A stretch of DNA of 64,000 nucleotides from Pasteuria penetrans (GTDB lineage: Bacteria; Bacillota; Bacilli; Thermoactinomycetales; Thermoactinomycetaceae). The translations under genes were made by a program, and so were the position numbers. The notes below the pieces were generated by a model. The model did no database searches. It had not been told where the DNA came from and saw nothing but the letters and a program-made list of their open reading frames with translations. Positions 1-13,494 of the stretch are shown here, one piece after another (positions within the stretch are counted from its first letter, which is position 1; each line of letters starts with the position of its first letter). The stretch spans positions 1,674,001 through 1,738,000 of the forward strand of contig NZ_UZAC03000001.1 in assembly GCF_900538055.1 (NCBI RefSeq), written 5' to 3'.

Positions 1-391
1 CTTCTATAGCTATTTTTTTGAATTAATTTTTGTTATATTAATTTATATATATAAAATTATTTCTTATTCTTTACTCCCCTCGTCAATTTCCAAGCTATTT
101 CGGATTCTATTATAACGACGTAGGATCAAAAGTTGTAGATAATACTGATCGGTCACCCAAACGTGCTTACTCTAGTTCTTATGTTTTCTATTTACTAATA
201 AATGAACAAAATAAAAACTTTTATTAGTAAATGGGTATATTCAATTTAAAAATTTGATCGGATAGGTTTCCGGAGATTTAGAAGCTCTGTTGAGAACCTT
301 TGATCCCACGCCCTCAGAAATCCTGGGGACTTTCAACCCTGCGCCCACTTATCATCATTCGCACCAAAACACCATTGGTACCCCATACTTA
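1..391. other. AT-rich stretch without recognisable gene
   Basis: No convincing reading frame is visible on either strand. The first 240 bases are strongly AT-rich. The stretch lies downstream (on the minus strand) of the broken secreted-protein gene and may hold its 3' untranslated region, but I see no clear terminator hairpin. Confidence 0.4.
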
Positions 392-1232
392 TTAAGAAAA
401 GCGGCGTAACCATGCGTTTACTTTGTCACACGACCATTCACCAATAAAATAAGCAGCCGCACCTGCTGCACCACCACAAGTATATTTTCTTAACATCTTA
501 TTAGATTTTGCCAATTTCTTTACCACCGTATTAACTGTCCTAGTCACGGGATTCAAGCTACATAAGAATTCAGCTCCCACACCGGACACGATCGCAAAAC
601 CGGCGCCACAGGCGTTGACTTCCCTCTTAGAACGCAAAAGTTCCTTTCCCCGATAAACACGGTTATCGGAAGGGGACAACACGTAAAGATTGCTTCCATC
701 ATCCTCATCTTTAACAAAAACAGCCTTTGAGGGGGATGAACCATCCACGGAAGAGAGTAGAAAACCTATCTCCTCCTCGCTCTGCTTATCCACAATAGCA
801 TGCTTCATAAAATGGTTAGACAAAAAAGAATCCCCTAAAATTTCCCTTATTTCCTCTGTAGCATCTTCCGTCGGAACCAGTTCATACAGGCTTGGGCTAT
901 ATGGACCGGAAGGCCAGGCCCCTACTTCCACCCCCATATAATCCAACTTTCTCTTTAATACCGCATCATTTTCAAGGGGATTCCTCATATGGTCCGCAAT
1001 CGCATCCCTCACGGTAACCGTGAAAGATTCGCCCCTGTACTCCAATATTACGACCTGGCATACGAATTACTTCCCTTACCCCTATACCAAAAGATAGCTC
1101 ATGAACTGGCCCTGCCCAGAGTACCCGAGTATAGCTGTAATCCAACTCAGCAGCCCTACCAAAGTTCCCGAAGCACGGAGAAATAGCAACAACCAACAAA
1201 GAAACTTTAAGCAAAGAAGTTCCTTTCTTCAT
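392..1232 (-). pseudogene. Frameshifted secreted Cys-containing prepro-protein
   Basis: Two overlapping minus-strand frames form one gene. The 5' frame (1232 to 972) starts MKKGTSLLKVS and has a clear signal peptide (basic n-region, hydrophobic core, cleavage near GRAAE). The 3' frame (1066 to 392) carries the rest of the protein. The shift lies between about 1066 and 972, because the 3' frame has a stop just upstream. The body is acidic and hydrophilic up to RSKR. It is followed by a 76-residue tail that is Gly/Ala-rich and has four Cys, the first five residues after KR. This architecture matches the gene at 38517-39536. I do not recognise the family. The shift may be a real mutation or a sequence error. 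If it were repaired, the protein would have about 280-290 residues. Confidence 0.55.
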
Positions 1233-1513
1233 GAAAACTCAACCCCCAAACATCATTATAAGTTAGGATCCTATATCCTAAACATACATACGATCCTACA
1301 TCGCATGCCAAGGAAAAATTTCAACCGCCAATTATATCTAGAAAAATTTAAATATACTGAAAAATAAGAGTAAGTTAAAACCATAAAAACACAAAAGGAT
1401 CTCTGACCTAACCTCTATACTTGGAAACGGCAAACACAACCAGGATCAAACAAGAAACAGGATAAAATTGGCTTGTACACCCTATATAAGTTTGCAACAC
1501 CGGGGACAGAAAA

Positions 1514-1539
1514 GCAAAAAAGGGGCTGTAATTCGCCCC
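1514..1539 (-). terminator. Rho-independent terminator of the rRNA operon
   Basis: Read on the minus strand, GGGGC and GCCCC form a stem around a short loop, followed by a run of six T. It lies about 65 bases past the 3' end of 5S rRNA, where the rrn terminator is expected. Confidence 0.75.
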
Positions 1540-1602
1540 ATTTCACCTTACTGTCAAACCAATGGACAGGGGCGCGATTGCCCCCCTTATGTAAAAACAC
1601 TG

Positions 1603-1719
1603 CTTGGCAACGTCCTACTCTCCCAGGGGTCTGCACCCCAAGTACCATCGGCGCTGGAGGGCTTAACGACTGTGTTCGGAATGGAAACAGGTGGTTCCCC
1701 TCCGCCATCGTCACCAAGC
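1603..1719 (-). rRNA. rrf: 5S ribosomal RNA
   Basis: The reverse complement runs from GCTTGGTGACGATGG to GGACGTTGCCAAGC. Its ends pair as in Bacillales 5S rRNA, and it contains the conserved core with CCGAACAC and GCGCCGATGGTA. It is the last RNA of the 16S-tRNA-23S-5S operon. The ends are good to within a few bases. Confidence 0.93.
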
Positions 1720-1782
1720 TCGTACCCTGCCATCCTACATTATGGATTTTATACAAAGCGCAAAGACTATTTTCTATTACTA

Positions 1783-4727
<2,945 letters not shown>

Positions 4728-4786
4728 CAACCAAACGAGAACAGCTCTACGCTCTTTCATCCATAATGTAGTTGGCAAGGTACGCA

Positions 4787-4862
4787 TGGTGGAGCCAAGC
4801 GGGATCGAACCGCTGACCTCCTGCGTGCAAGGCAGGCGCTCTCCCAGCTGAGCTATGGCCCC
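4787..4862 (-). tRNA. tRNA-Ala (anticodon UGC), CCA encoded
   Basis: The minus strand reads GGGGCCATAGCTCAGC, an anticodon arm with TGC in the loop, and a T arm with GGTTCGATCC. The acceptor arms GGGGCCA and TGGCTCC pair, and the 3' CCA is encoded. It sits in the 16S-23S spacer. The frequent partner tRNA-Ile is absent here and occurs alone at 22113-22186. Confidence 0.96.
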
Positions 4863-5010
4863 ATATACTACATAAATACGACACTAAAAATACCACATTG
4901 AAGTCTACCAAAGGGGGAACAGGAAAATACTCCCCACCCCCCGCTAGGGTATTCCTTCACAACCGAAGAGTGAATCACATCTGTGCGCAGAGTGCCTGAT
5001 AAAACTCCAG

Positions 5011-6537
<1,527 letters not shown>

Positions 6538-6710
6538 AATAAAACAAAAGGACGCATACGCCCTTCTTTGCGCAATCCATCCATAACGAACGGTGCGCAC
6601 TACACTCTAGGCACTCAATGCTATCACTCTTCGGTTGTCAAGGAACACACCCACTCACAAAGGCAATGCGCTATCAAACCCGCTAAGGTCAACAGCAACC
6701 CTACCCCTTT

Positions 6711-6740
6711 ATTGTATTCCATCCGGATCCCATATGTCAA
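6711..6740 (-). promoter_or_regulatory. Sigma-A type promoter of the rRNA operon
   Basis: On the minus strand TTGACA (6740-6735) and TACAAT (6716-6711) are separated by 18 bases, about 175 bases upstream of 16S. Between promoter and 16S, around 6632-6650, the leader reads TGTTCCTTGACAACC, which resembles the Bacillus rrn leader antitermination/processing region. Confidence 0.8.
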
Positions 6741-8671
6741 CAACAACATGCAACAAATTTTCGTCCGGGTTTTTGCAGATGCCGAGAATCACTTCCCACG
6801 GCCTGCCCGCATAACCTACTCCCAACTATGACCTCCCCCATGCCGGGACCATAATCCAATCCGCCAAGCAGACCCGGTATTTCAACCGAGCCGCCCCTTA
6901 CAGAACCGGAACCAAAACACTCACACGCTATCCAACTCTTTCCATCCCATCATCCCAATCTTCAGACCACACTTCGATTATGGGGATTGTTGCAGTGAAT
7001 CGGTTCCCTTACCCCACTTCTTCCATTACAGAAGCCTCCCTACTACTTATGTGGGACTACTATGGACTGTCCGGGTCTGTGCACGAGAACCCACCAGACC
7101 ATTACCCCTGGCCCCCTCATATCCGGTGATAGCTAGGAACCCCATGCGACAGGGCCCCCCAGGTTTCACAGAAAAGCCTGTGTTGAGCCTATTCTGCTAT
7201 ACGTAGCACGCTGCCAGAACAGTGAATCGGTCCCCCTTAACCCTAGGATAGATTTAGAATCGATGGCCATACCCTTCTGGTCTTGACCTAAACTCAGCTT
7301 TTCGATGCATCTTCGATGCATCATCATCCAGTTCATTCACGCTAATCCCCCACTAACCAAACCCACTCACGCCTCATTCTGTTGACATCGGACGCGCTAG
7401 GGGACAGTTCAGAACCCATCATCCATCGATCGGACCCCGAGGTCCCTTCCCCATCCCTCCCGACACCTGGCTTGGCACACACACCATCCCATCCTTTAGA
7501 TAAGGATACCACAAGACGGGCGAACGGATGGGTCCCCTGGACGAACCCCCTGCAGAGCTACTACACATACTATCCCCGTGTTATGCAACCCTCACTGCCC
7601 ATCCTAGCGTTTGTGTCACCTCCGGTGCTAATCTGCCAGGACAAAACATCGTCATCGCACCCGCGCAAAGCTTTTCCTAAGGAATTTATGAGGTCACTAT
7701 ATTTATTTTCATGTCTGGTCCCCCAAACCCTATCTACTAGTCGCCATCCCCATAGTGGGGTGAAGGTAAAAATGAGGGACTATACCGTCCATTTGGCCAG
7801 GAAGGAACTCAATAAACCCCCCTAGACGTCGATAATAGTCCCCCAAACATAGTTCCAGTAACATTTCCAAATCCCGATCCACTACATTCCAGAACAATTC
7901 CCATGAACAGTGTAAAGATCGAGAACGGAACTGGACAGGAGGAAATCTTTCCTCCCCACCTGACTTCAGGATCCCCACCCCACCCATAGAACACCGGGTC
8001 AGAAGACAGATTTCCTTCCATTATGGACCCAGACCCAACAATGAATGTCCCGTTCCATCCGATCCCATCGCCTCCCTTGCCGGGTTTCGATCCAGATTGA
8101 CGCTCGATTCAGTCACGATCATCCCTCGCTTTTCCGATTGTCCGTTGGTTGGACCAGGCTAAGCAATTCAATCCCCCTATCCCCACGAAGTTTCATTATT
8201 ACCCAAAGATCATCCATCCCCGAACGGAACACAGTAGGTAGTCCCCTTCATAGACTGTCCTCCTGTTTCGGGTGCATGTACCAAGCTAGATACAAGGAAG
8301 AAGAAGGAGGGCCCCCCGGAACCAACCCCTAGTCCAATTCATCCTAGCTACTACCGATGATCTAAATACGTTCATAGTAAGCAGTTAGAGAAAAGAAGGG
8401 GGGGCCTTCCTTGAGACATTTTCCCTTTCACCGCACTCCTATACCTACATCGGTTCGTTGTGTTCATAAGTGCATAGTTTTTTCGGTTCATACTACCCCC
8501 AGATTCACTCCATTTCTGAGTTTAAAATTTAAAGATTCCTGACTACCCCACAGGAATTTCCCACTGGGTAGCGCCATAATCCCACACATTATGAACCCCG
8601 AATTTGTACAACAAGCCCCATCTCAGTAACTTCCAGCCAGAAAAATTAAACGATAAGGGGATACTGATATT
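6741..8671. other. Long region without an intact gene, with a decayed intron-like piece
   Basis: No frame has a start, ribosome site and protein-like composition together. The plus-strand open frame near 7382-7825 looks like chance. Between about 8070 and 8215 the sequence matches, in decayed form, the group II intron remnants at 11010-11655 and 44871-45625; the shared pieces are GGGTTTCGATCCA and CACGATCATC. A short direct repeat (TCGATGCATC twice) lies near 7302-7322. The rest looks like decayed DNA. Confidence 0.4.
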
Positions 8672-9190
8672 ATGTCAAACTCGTCTGAAAATACAGTTCT
8701 CATAGGCCCTCCCGGGGAAAAAGGACCCCAGGGACCCCTTGGACCCCCTGGACCCTCTGGTAAACAGGGACCTGCCGGGCCCGCAGGACGATCGGGAGGA
8801 CCGGCCCCTAGTAACAACAACCTCAGTACAGAGAATCTCTCCGTGGGAACCACCATTAAAGAAAACCAGCCCGTTGTGTTCAACAACGTCACCATATCCA
8901 ATGGAAACTCCATCAAAATCACCCCCCCCTCCTCCGATGTGCAATTAGAACCTGAAGGAACATACTATGTCTCCTTCCTTGCAGGCTTCCCACCTACAGG
9001 TGCCTCTTTTTCCCTCTTTCTGAATGATAAGGAAATCGATGGCGCAGCTATCTACGCGTCCAATGCGGTAACTGTTCCCGCCCTCTTTTCTACCCCCCCG
9101 GGGTATATGAGCAAACTACAAGTAGTCAACACCATGGAAAACGAAACCATTCTCAATGGTATTCGCCTAATGATTTTTAGGCTTGGATAG
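8672..9190 (+). CDS. Short collagen-like protein with C-terminal beta-sandwich-type domain
   Basis: The protein has 172 residues. After a short polar start it has an uninterrupted Gly-X-Y stretch at about residues 12-40 (GPPGEKGPQGPLGPPGPSG). A linker with SNNNLSTENLSV follows, then a domain of about 120 residues rich in beta-forming residues, ending NGIRLMIFRLG. This is the layout of BclA-type exosporium fibre proteins: a collagen stalk that trimerises and a globular C1q/TNF-like head. The ATG has AAGGGG 11 bases upstream. It is a close paralogue of the next gene (9441-9992). There is no signal peptide, as expected for spore-surface proteins assembled from the mother cell. A surface role is inferred from the family. 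Confidence 0.8.
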   Translation: MSNSSENTVLIGPPGEKGPQGPLGPPGPSGKQGPAGPAGRSGGPAPSNNNLSTENLSVGTTIKENQPVVFNNVTISNGNSIKITPPSSDVQLEPEGTYYVSFLAGFPPTGASFSLFLNDKEIDGAAIYASNAVTVPALFSTPPGYMSKLQVVNTMENETILNGIRLMIFRLG

Positions 9191-9440
9191 AAATACTTGG
9201 CATAGAATAAATGGAGCTGAATCCAAAATCCCCCTTACGAGTCTACCACCCACACTATACCAAATTCTCTAAAAACATCCTTCATTTGTAAAAGGAACCC
9301 ACCTGTTATTGCCCTATGTTAGAGCAATATGGGATCCAACCATAAATGAGTTCATTTCTAAATGATCCATATCCAATGAGGGCACCCAATGTCAAAAATA
9401 TGCAACTACCGACACTACCTAAAACAAAAGGATGATAGAA

Positions 9441-9992
9441 ATGCTACCTCCACCTAAAAACGCCCACAGTATGGACACAACAAAGCCATTGGGATCTACC
9501 GTCTTACCACAACAAGGTCCCATGGGACCCGATGGCGATCCAGGTCCCATGGGACCTCCAGGATCCGATGGACCGGCAGGACCTGCGGGGCGTCCAGGCA
9601 TACCCGGCTATACCAACAACAACATCAGTATAGAAAACCTCAACCTAAGCGTGACCATAGGAGGCGGCGAACCCGTCACTTTTACCAATATCACCCTATC
9701 CAACGGGATTTTTACCAAGATCACAACGCCCACTGATGACATACCCTTGGCCCCCGACCGAATTTACCACGCCGTATTTGTATCCGGTTTTCCCCTAGAG
9801 GGTGCAAACTTTTCCTACTACCTAAACGGTAATGAAATCCCTGGGGCTTCCATATCTGGAGCAGATACAGTAACAGCACCAGCAATCTTCTCTACCCCCC
9901 CATCTGGTATTGGTAAATTGCAAATCGTCAATACAGCGAATACCCCAGCAATAATTAATGGAATCCGACTTGTCCTATTTGCCATTAGTTGA
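9441..9992 (+). CDS. Short collagen-like protein, paralogue of the preceding gene
   Basis: The protein has 183 residues from ATG 9441. AAAAGGA at 9426-9432 is placed for this ATG rather than for the in-frame ATG at 9432. A Pro-rich start precedes a Gly-X-Y stretch at about residues 26-56 (GPMGPDGDPGPMGPPGSDG). The linker TNNNISIENLNLSV and a head domain of about 120 residues follow. The linker and the end (NGIRLVLFAIS) are clearly alike in both neighbours, so the pair arose by tandem duplication. It probably forms trimeric fibres on the spore surface. A strong hairpin follows at 10111-10140. Confidence 0.8.
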   Translation: MLPPPKNAHSMDTTKPLGSTVLPQQGPMGPDGDPGPMGPPGSDGPAGPAGRPGIPGYTNNNISIENLNLSVTIGGGEPVTFTNITLSNGIFTKITTPTDDIPLAPDRIYHAVFVSGFPLEGANFSYYLNGNEIPGASISGADTVTAPAIFSTPPSGIGKLQIVNTANTPAIINGIRLVLFAIS

Positions 9993-10110
9993 ACCATAAT
10001 CAGGATCACCACACCATGGTATGGGAGGACACCCCCGCAAATCCCCCCAAACCAGAGGAACAAACATGGTTGAACCATTCCTTCATTAAGAATTCCATTC
10101 AGACATATAC

Positions 10111-10140
10111 GAGGGGAATTCCCAAAAGGGAATTCCCCTC
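10111..10140. terminator. Perfect hairpin after the collagen-like pair
   Basis: GAGGGGAATTCCC and its exact complement flank a four-base AAAA loop, giving a 13-bp perfect stem 119 bases after the stop of the second collagen-like gene. There is no T run, so it may stabilise the mRNA end rather than terminate. Confidence 0.5.
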
Positions 10141-10254
10141 AAATCGATGGAGCAAAAATATAGTTCTTATCCTGAATACAACTAATATTTTTACAAAATA
10201 CATATAAAATTACATACATTAATTATTATTAAATTATAATATATAAATTATATA

Positions 10255-10281
10255 TTAACATGTTCGTTCATGTTTTTTTAT
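10255..10281 (+). terminator. Putative terminator
   Basis: AACATG and CATGTT form a short stem around TTCGTT and are followed by seven T. This is a weak but typical intrinsic terminator, downstream of the collagen-like pair. Confidence 0.45.
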
Positions 10282-11009
10282 AGGTATTCCATATGAATAA
10301 ACCCCGCATCACAGTTCTATAGACATTCGCTCTGAACGAAGAATTACTATGAATGTAAAAAAGGTAAAAAATAGACAGCCCATTCCCCTACCTCGGGAGA
10401 AGTATTGATCGTCACGAAAAAACAAAACCAAGGAAGAAAAGCATAAGAGCAACCGTATCCACAATACCATATGATCCTAAAAAGGATTAGTATCCAGAAG
10501 GAAAAATCATGGATAGAGAGGGATTCAGTGGAGATAGAGTGAACAACCCGTCCGTTGACTTCTCTCGTTGCGAAAAGAGCACCGAAAGGTCCATGTTCTT
10601 TCTACCATAGACATAATGTCTTGACAGATGGGAGGTGTTAACCTTAACCAACAAAACAATGACCTGGCGAACCAAAAATCGAGAAAACCGTGATCCAGAA
10701 TTCAAAATGGAAAATAATCTTTCTAACGTACATAAAAAAATATTAAAAATAATATTTAAATACATTCAATCATACTAAAAACAAAATATAATAGAAAATC
10801 GATATTAAATTACTAATTATTTTTAATATATATAATATATAACAGTAGTACCTTGCAGGTAAGATCTTTCATGGGCTTAGTCTCGGATTCTCTGCTAAGG
10901 GCCGCACCATCAAGCCCCCTGATTACGCTTATCCATACCTAATAGGGAACTCTCTATGACATCCCTCATACCTTTCCCATCATCAAATTGAATGACGGGG
11001 AGGGGGAAA

Positions 11010-11655
11010 GGGTCCCATAGAATTTTGTCCATTTAGAACCCCAGTCTGATGTTACGTTCTCCGTACCTTCCTCTGCTGTGTTCTATCCAGGTTTCGATCC
11101 AATCAATGTTGCCTGGTCCAACTTGCGATCATCTCCTTATCTCAGACTGTACATCCAGTTGGACCCATCAGGTCTAACTCACGATCATCTCCTTGCTTCG
11201 GATTGTATGTTGGCTGGTCCAGGCAGACCATTCAACTCCCCTTCGCTCCACCCCTATTACAAGAGCTTCTTCACTACTACGAGTTGATCCGACTCTGTTC
11301 ACGGGAAGCCCCGATATACCCCTTATTAGCCCTTTAACCCTGGTTGAGGCCAGGTATCCCTGCAACAGTTTCTCGTCCTACATCAGGTTCATTCCATCTG
11401 TGCACCAGATACCGCCAAGACAATAGGTAGTTCACCCCCCATGGCTTCGTTCCAAAGATAAGATCCGATACCCTTGTTTCGACATCGACTGTGTCTTTCG
11501 ATGCTTTCCTAAAATGGTTCATTTTACTAATCTCCCTGATTCACACCTTTCAGGAATCTTTCTCCTGCCTTTTCCCGGTACGCTCACCACCATTGCTCTT
11601 TACAACAGCAGATCTGGGCGGTTTGAAATCTGCATACCACCTGCCGATTCCGGGG
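11010..11655 (-). mobile_element. Group II intron remnant without reverse transcriptase (copy A)
   Basis: On the minus strand this segment aligns by eye with the better preserved copy at 44871-45625. Shared pieces include the GAGATTAGTAAA motif, the GTCGATGTCGAAACAAGG segment, and the stretch encoding a start like GSTRSSEEAL, typical of the first residues of group II intron-encoded proteins. The reverse transcriptase body is missing. The catalytic domains V and VI are not recognisable here, so this copy should be dead. An internal near-repeat with CGATCATCTCCTT occurs twice, as in the other copy. Confidence 0.55.
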
Positions 11656-11745
11656 GATCCTCACCCATCCCTCATAGAACACGACACACGGATCCCCACC
11701 GTAAAAAATAGGGGCCCACAAAAAACAACAGAGGAGTGTCCAAAA

Positions 11746-12012
11746 ATGTCTTGCTCTTCTTGCGGTCATCGTCACCATGGTCATCATCACCATAGTCGAC
11801 GGTGCTCCTTTTCTTCCATCAGCAACTGTTGCCGTCCCGTTTGTACCACCCGCGTTTTAAGCTGCTGTTCCCGGATACCCGTTAAGAAGTGCTATGGTTG
11901 CTACCCGCCCCAGCCCCTCAGCCCAACAGAACCAATCGGACCAGGGGGATCCTCTATTACCGTACCTCCCCCACCATCGACGCCATTGTCCTTTCTACGC
12001 CAAAAGTTCTGA
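11746..12012 (+). CDS. Small Cys/His-rich protein with Pro/Gly-rich tail
   Basis: The protein has 88 residues. ATG 11746 follows GAGGAGTG at a good distance, which decides against the longer open frame. Residues 1-45 hold His clusters (CGHRHHGHHHHSRRCS) and paired Cys (NCC, SCC). The tail is rich in Pro and Gly (PSPTEPIGPGGSS). No signal peptide or membrane segment is seen. High Cys/His and location among collagen-like genes suggest a cross-linked, possibly metal-binding spore-coat protein, but I do not recognise a named family. A tandem copy follows 200 bases downstream; the DNA identity includes the ribosome site and about 30 bases of 5' leader. Confidence 0.65.
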   Translation: MSCSSCGHRHHGHHHHSRRCSFSSISNCCRPVCTTRVLSCCSRIPVKKCYGCYPPQPLSPTEPIGPGGSSITVPPPPSTPLSFLRQKF

Positions 12013-12211
12013 ATCCTGAATTAACTTCCTTTCCTACAACAGTAATTCATACCCGAAACCCGATTGAATCACACGGAAAAGAAAAAGGGGATTTTACCCC
12101 AGAACAACCACCGATATTCCCCATAGGCCACTCATTCACCCAACAATTTATGATTCCAGATCCCCACCATAAGAACAGGGGCTCACAAAAAACAACAAAG
12201 GGGTGTTATAA

Positions 12212-12790
12212 ATGTCTTGCTCTCCTTGCGGTCATCGTCACCATGGTCATCGTCACCATAATCGACGGTGCTCCTTTTCTTCCATCAGCAACTGTTGCCG
12301 TCCCGTTTGTGCTGCGCGTGTTTTGAGCTGCTGTTCCCGAATGCCCACGTTGTCACTGCCCACCTTGGCCCCCTTATCCAACAAAACCAACCAACCCCGC
12401 AGGACCCATTGAAACGACGGAAACAAAGGGGGACTTTACAAGAAGCGGCTTTCTATAAGCCAGTTTGGGCCCCTTGCCTGAAGAACCAGGCCCCGCAATT
12501 GTGTTCCATTGATGCCATCAGAGGATCTTCCCTCTCACTCTCAATTCCCTCGTCTACTATCGATATCGCAACAGATTCCTCTTATCAGATTGTTCCATTG
12601 AGTTCAGCTCCGATGATAGTACAGGTGTATCGCCCAATAGAACTGTATTGAACAGTGTAACGTCTACAAATGTGGGAAATCTGGTCAACGCTGTAGCCTT
12701 CTCTGTACCATCATCTCCGAACCCTGGCATTCTCTCCTTTGCAGTAGGAGGATCCGCCTCATTGCAAAGCATCTCCATTGTGGAAATATA
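12212..12790 (+). pseudogene. Decayed paralogue of the Cys/His-rich gene with a BclA-like C-terminal end
   Basis: ATG 12212 starts a protein almost identical over 44 residues to the gene at 11746 (MSCSPCGHRHHGHRHH start). The frame then shifts near 12350. The apparent end at 12412 gives 66 residues. In the +1 frame the sequence continues as RCHCPPWPPYPTKPTNPAGP, matching the Pro/Gly tail of the paralogue. After further shifts and stops, a segment ending GILSFAVGGSASLQSISIVE (stop near 12790) has the look of the last strands of a BclA/C1q-like head. The ancestor was therefore probably a Cys/His-rich N-terminus, a Pro/Gly linker and a globular head. At least two breaks are present. Confidence 0.6.
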
Positions 12791-12842
12791 ATAAAAAATT
12801 AGGAAAATAATAAAATATTATATTATTTTCCGTAAAAAAAGG

Positions 12843-12902
12843 AAATAACCTGATAATAGAATGGTACCCCCATAAAAATTCTATGATCAGGTTATTTTTT
12901 CC
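12843..12902. terminator. Strong bidirectional terminator
   Basis: AAATAACCTGAT (12843-12854) pairs with ATCAGGTTATTT (12886-12897), continued inward by ATAGAAT/ATTCTAT. A T run follows on the plus strand and an A run precedes it, so it can act in both directions between the decayed coat gene and the minus-strand spoIVB side. Confidence 0.75.
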
Positions 12903-13494
12903 ATTACCTATCAAAAAACCCCATCAAATCAACCTACTGGAATAACTCCCCCCTAGAGTCTTGGATCGGGGGAACGCACAAAAAGAGGCACCCATCACTC
13001 CACTGTAAAGGGAATCCACTCTGATTCCTTGAGGTTTACATTTAGCCCACGCCAATTCATAACCCGTATGAAAGGGAAAGGTTCCTAGTTTTACAATCCA
13101 ACCATTGGCCAAAGAGAAAGGAAAAAAATTGTCCAGCAGAAAAAAGGGGACGTTTGAAGCCATATAGAAAACCCACACAAAAACACGAGGGGAACGATCC
13201 AATCTAAGATTGGGGGATTGGATTGATTACTACGGATCCTTTTACCCCCACATCTAAAAAAAGCTCCACGCGACCCTGATCACAATGTTTTGGCCTTGGA
13301 GGAGGGTCCGAAAAAAGGGAATGTTCCACCCATAGGCATCAATTGAACGCTCTGGGGTAGGATGGGACCACAAAAGCAGCATAATGCAAGAGTATTGCGT
13401 GTGATTCTGTGGAAGGATTGACTGGGAGAACCGAACTCACTCGACATCAATGGAAAATACAAAACCGGGCACCCATTCCCCCAGGAATCTAAAA
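12903..13494. other. Region downstream of spoIVB without a supported gene
   Basis: Minus-strand frames at 12924-13202 and 13280-13498 exist but have unusual composition and no good ribosome site. In Bacillus spo0A follows spoIVB; nothing resembling Spo0A is seen here. Confidence 0.4.

Larger units (their letters stand above)
9993..11009. other. Intergenic region, AT-rich, no supported gene
   Basis: Apart from the two hairpins listed separately, I see only AT-rich DNA. The minus-strand frame at 10487-10765 has no good ribosome site and its composition does not look like a protein. Sequence related to the intron remnant starts near 11010. Confidence 0.4.

Noticed and set aside
7382-7825. 147-codon plus frame in the rRNA-to-collagen spacer
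   Set aside because: The composition is not protein-like, and there is no ribosome site or recognisable motif.
8623-8944. Long minus-strand frames opposite the collagen-like genes, also at 16187-16675
   Set aside because: Gly-X-Y DNA gives Gly/Pro-rich antisense frames automatically; there is no start context.
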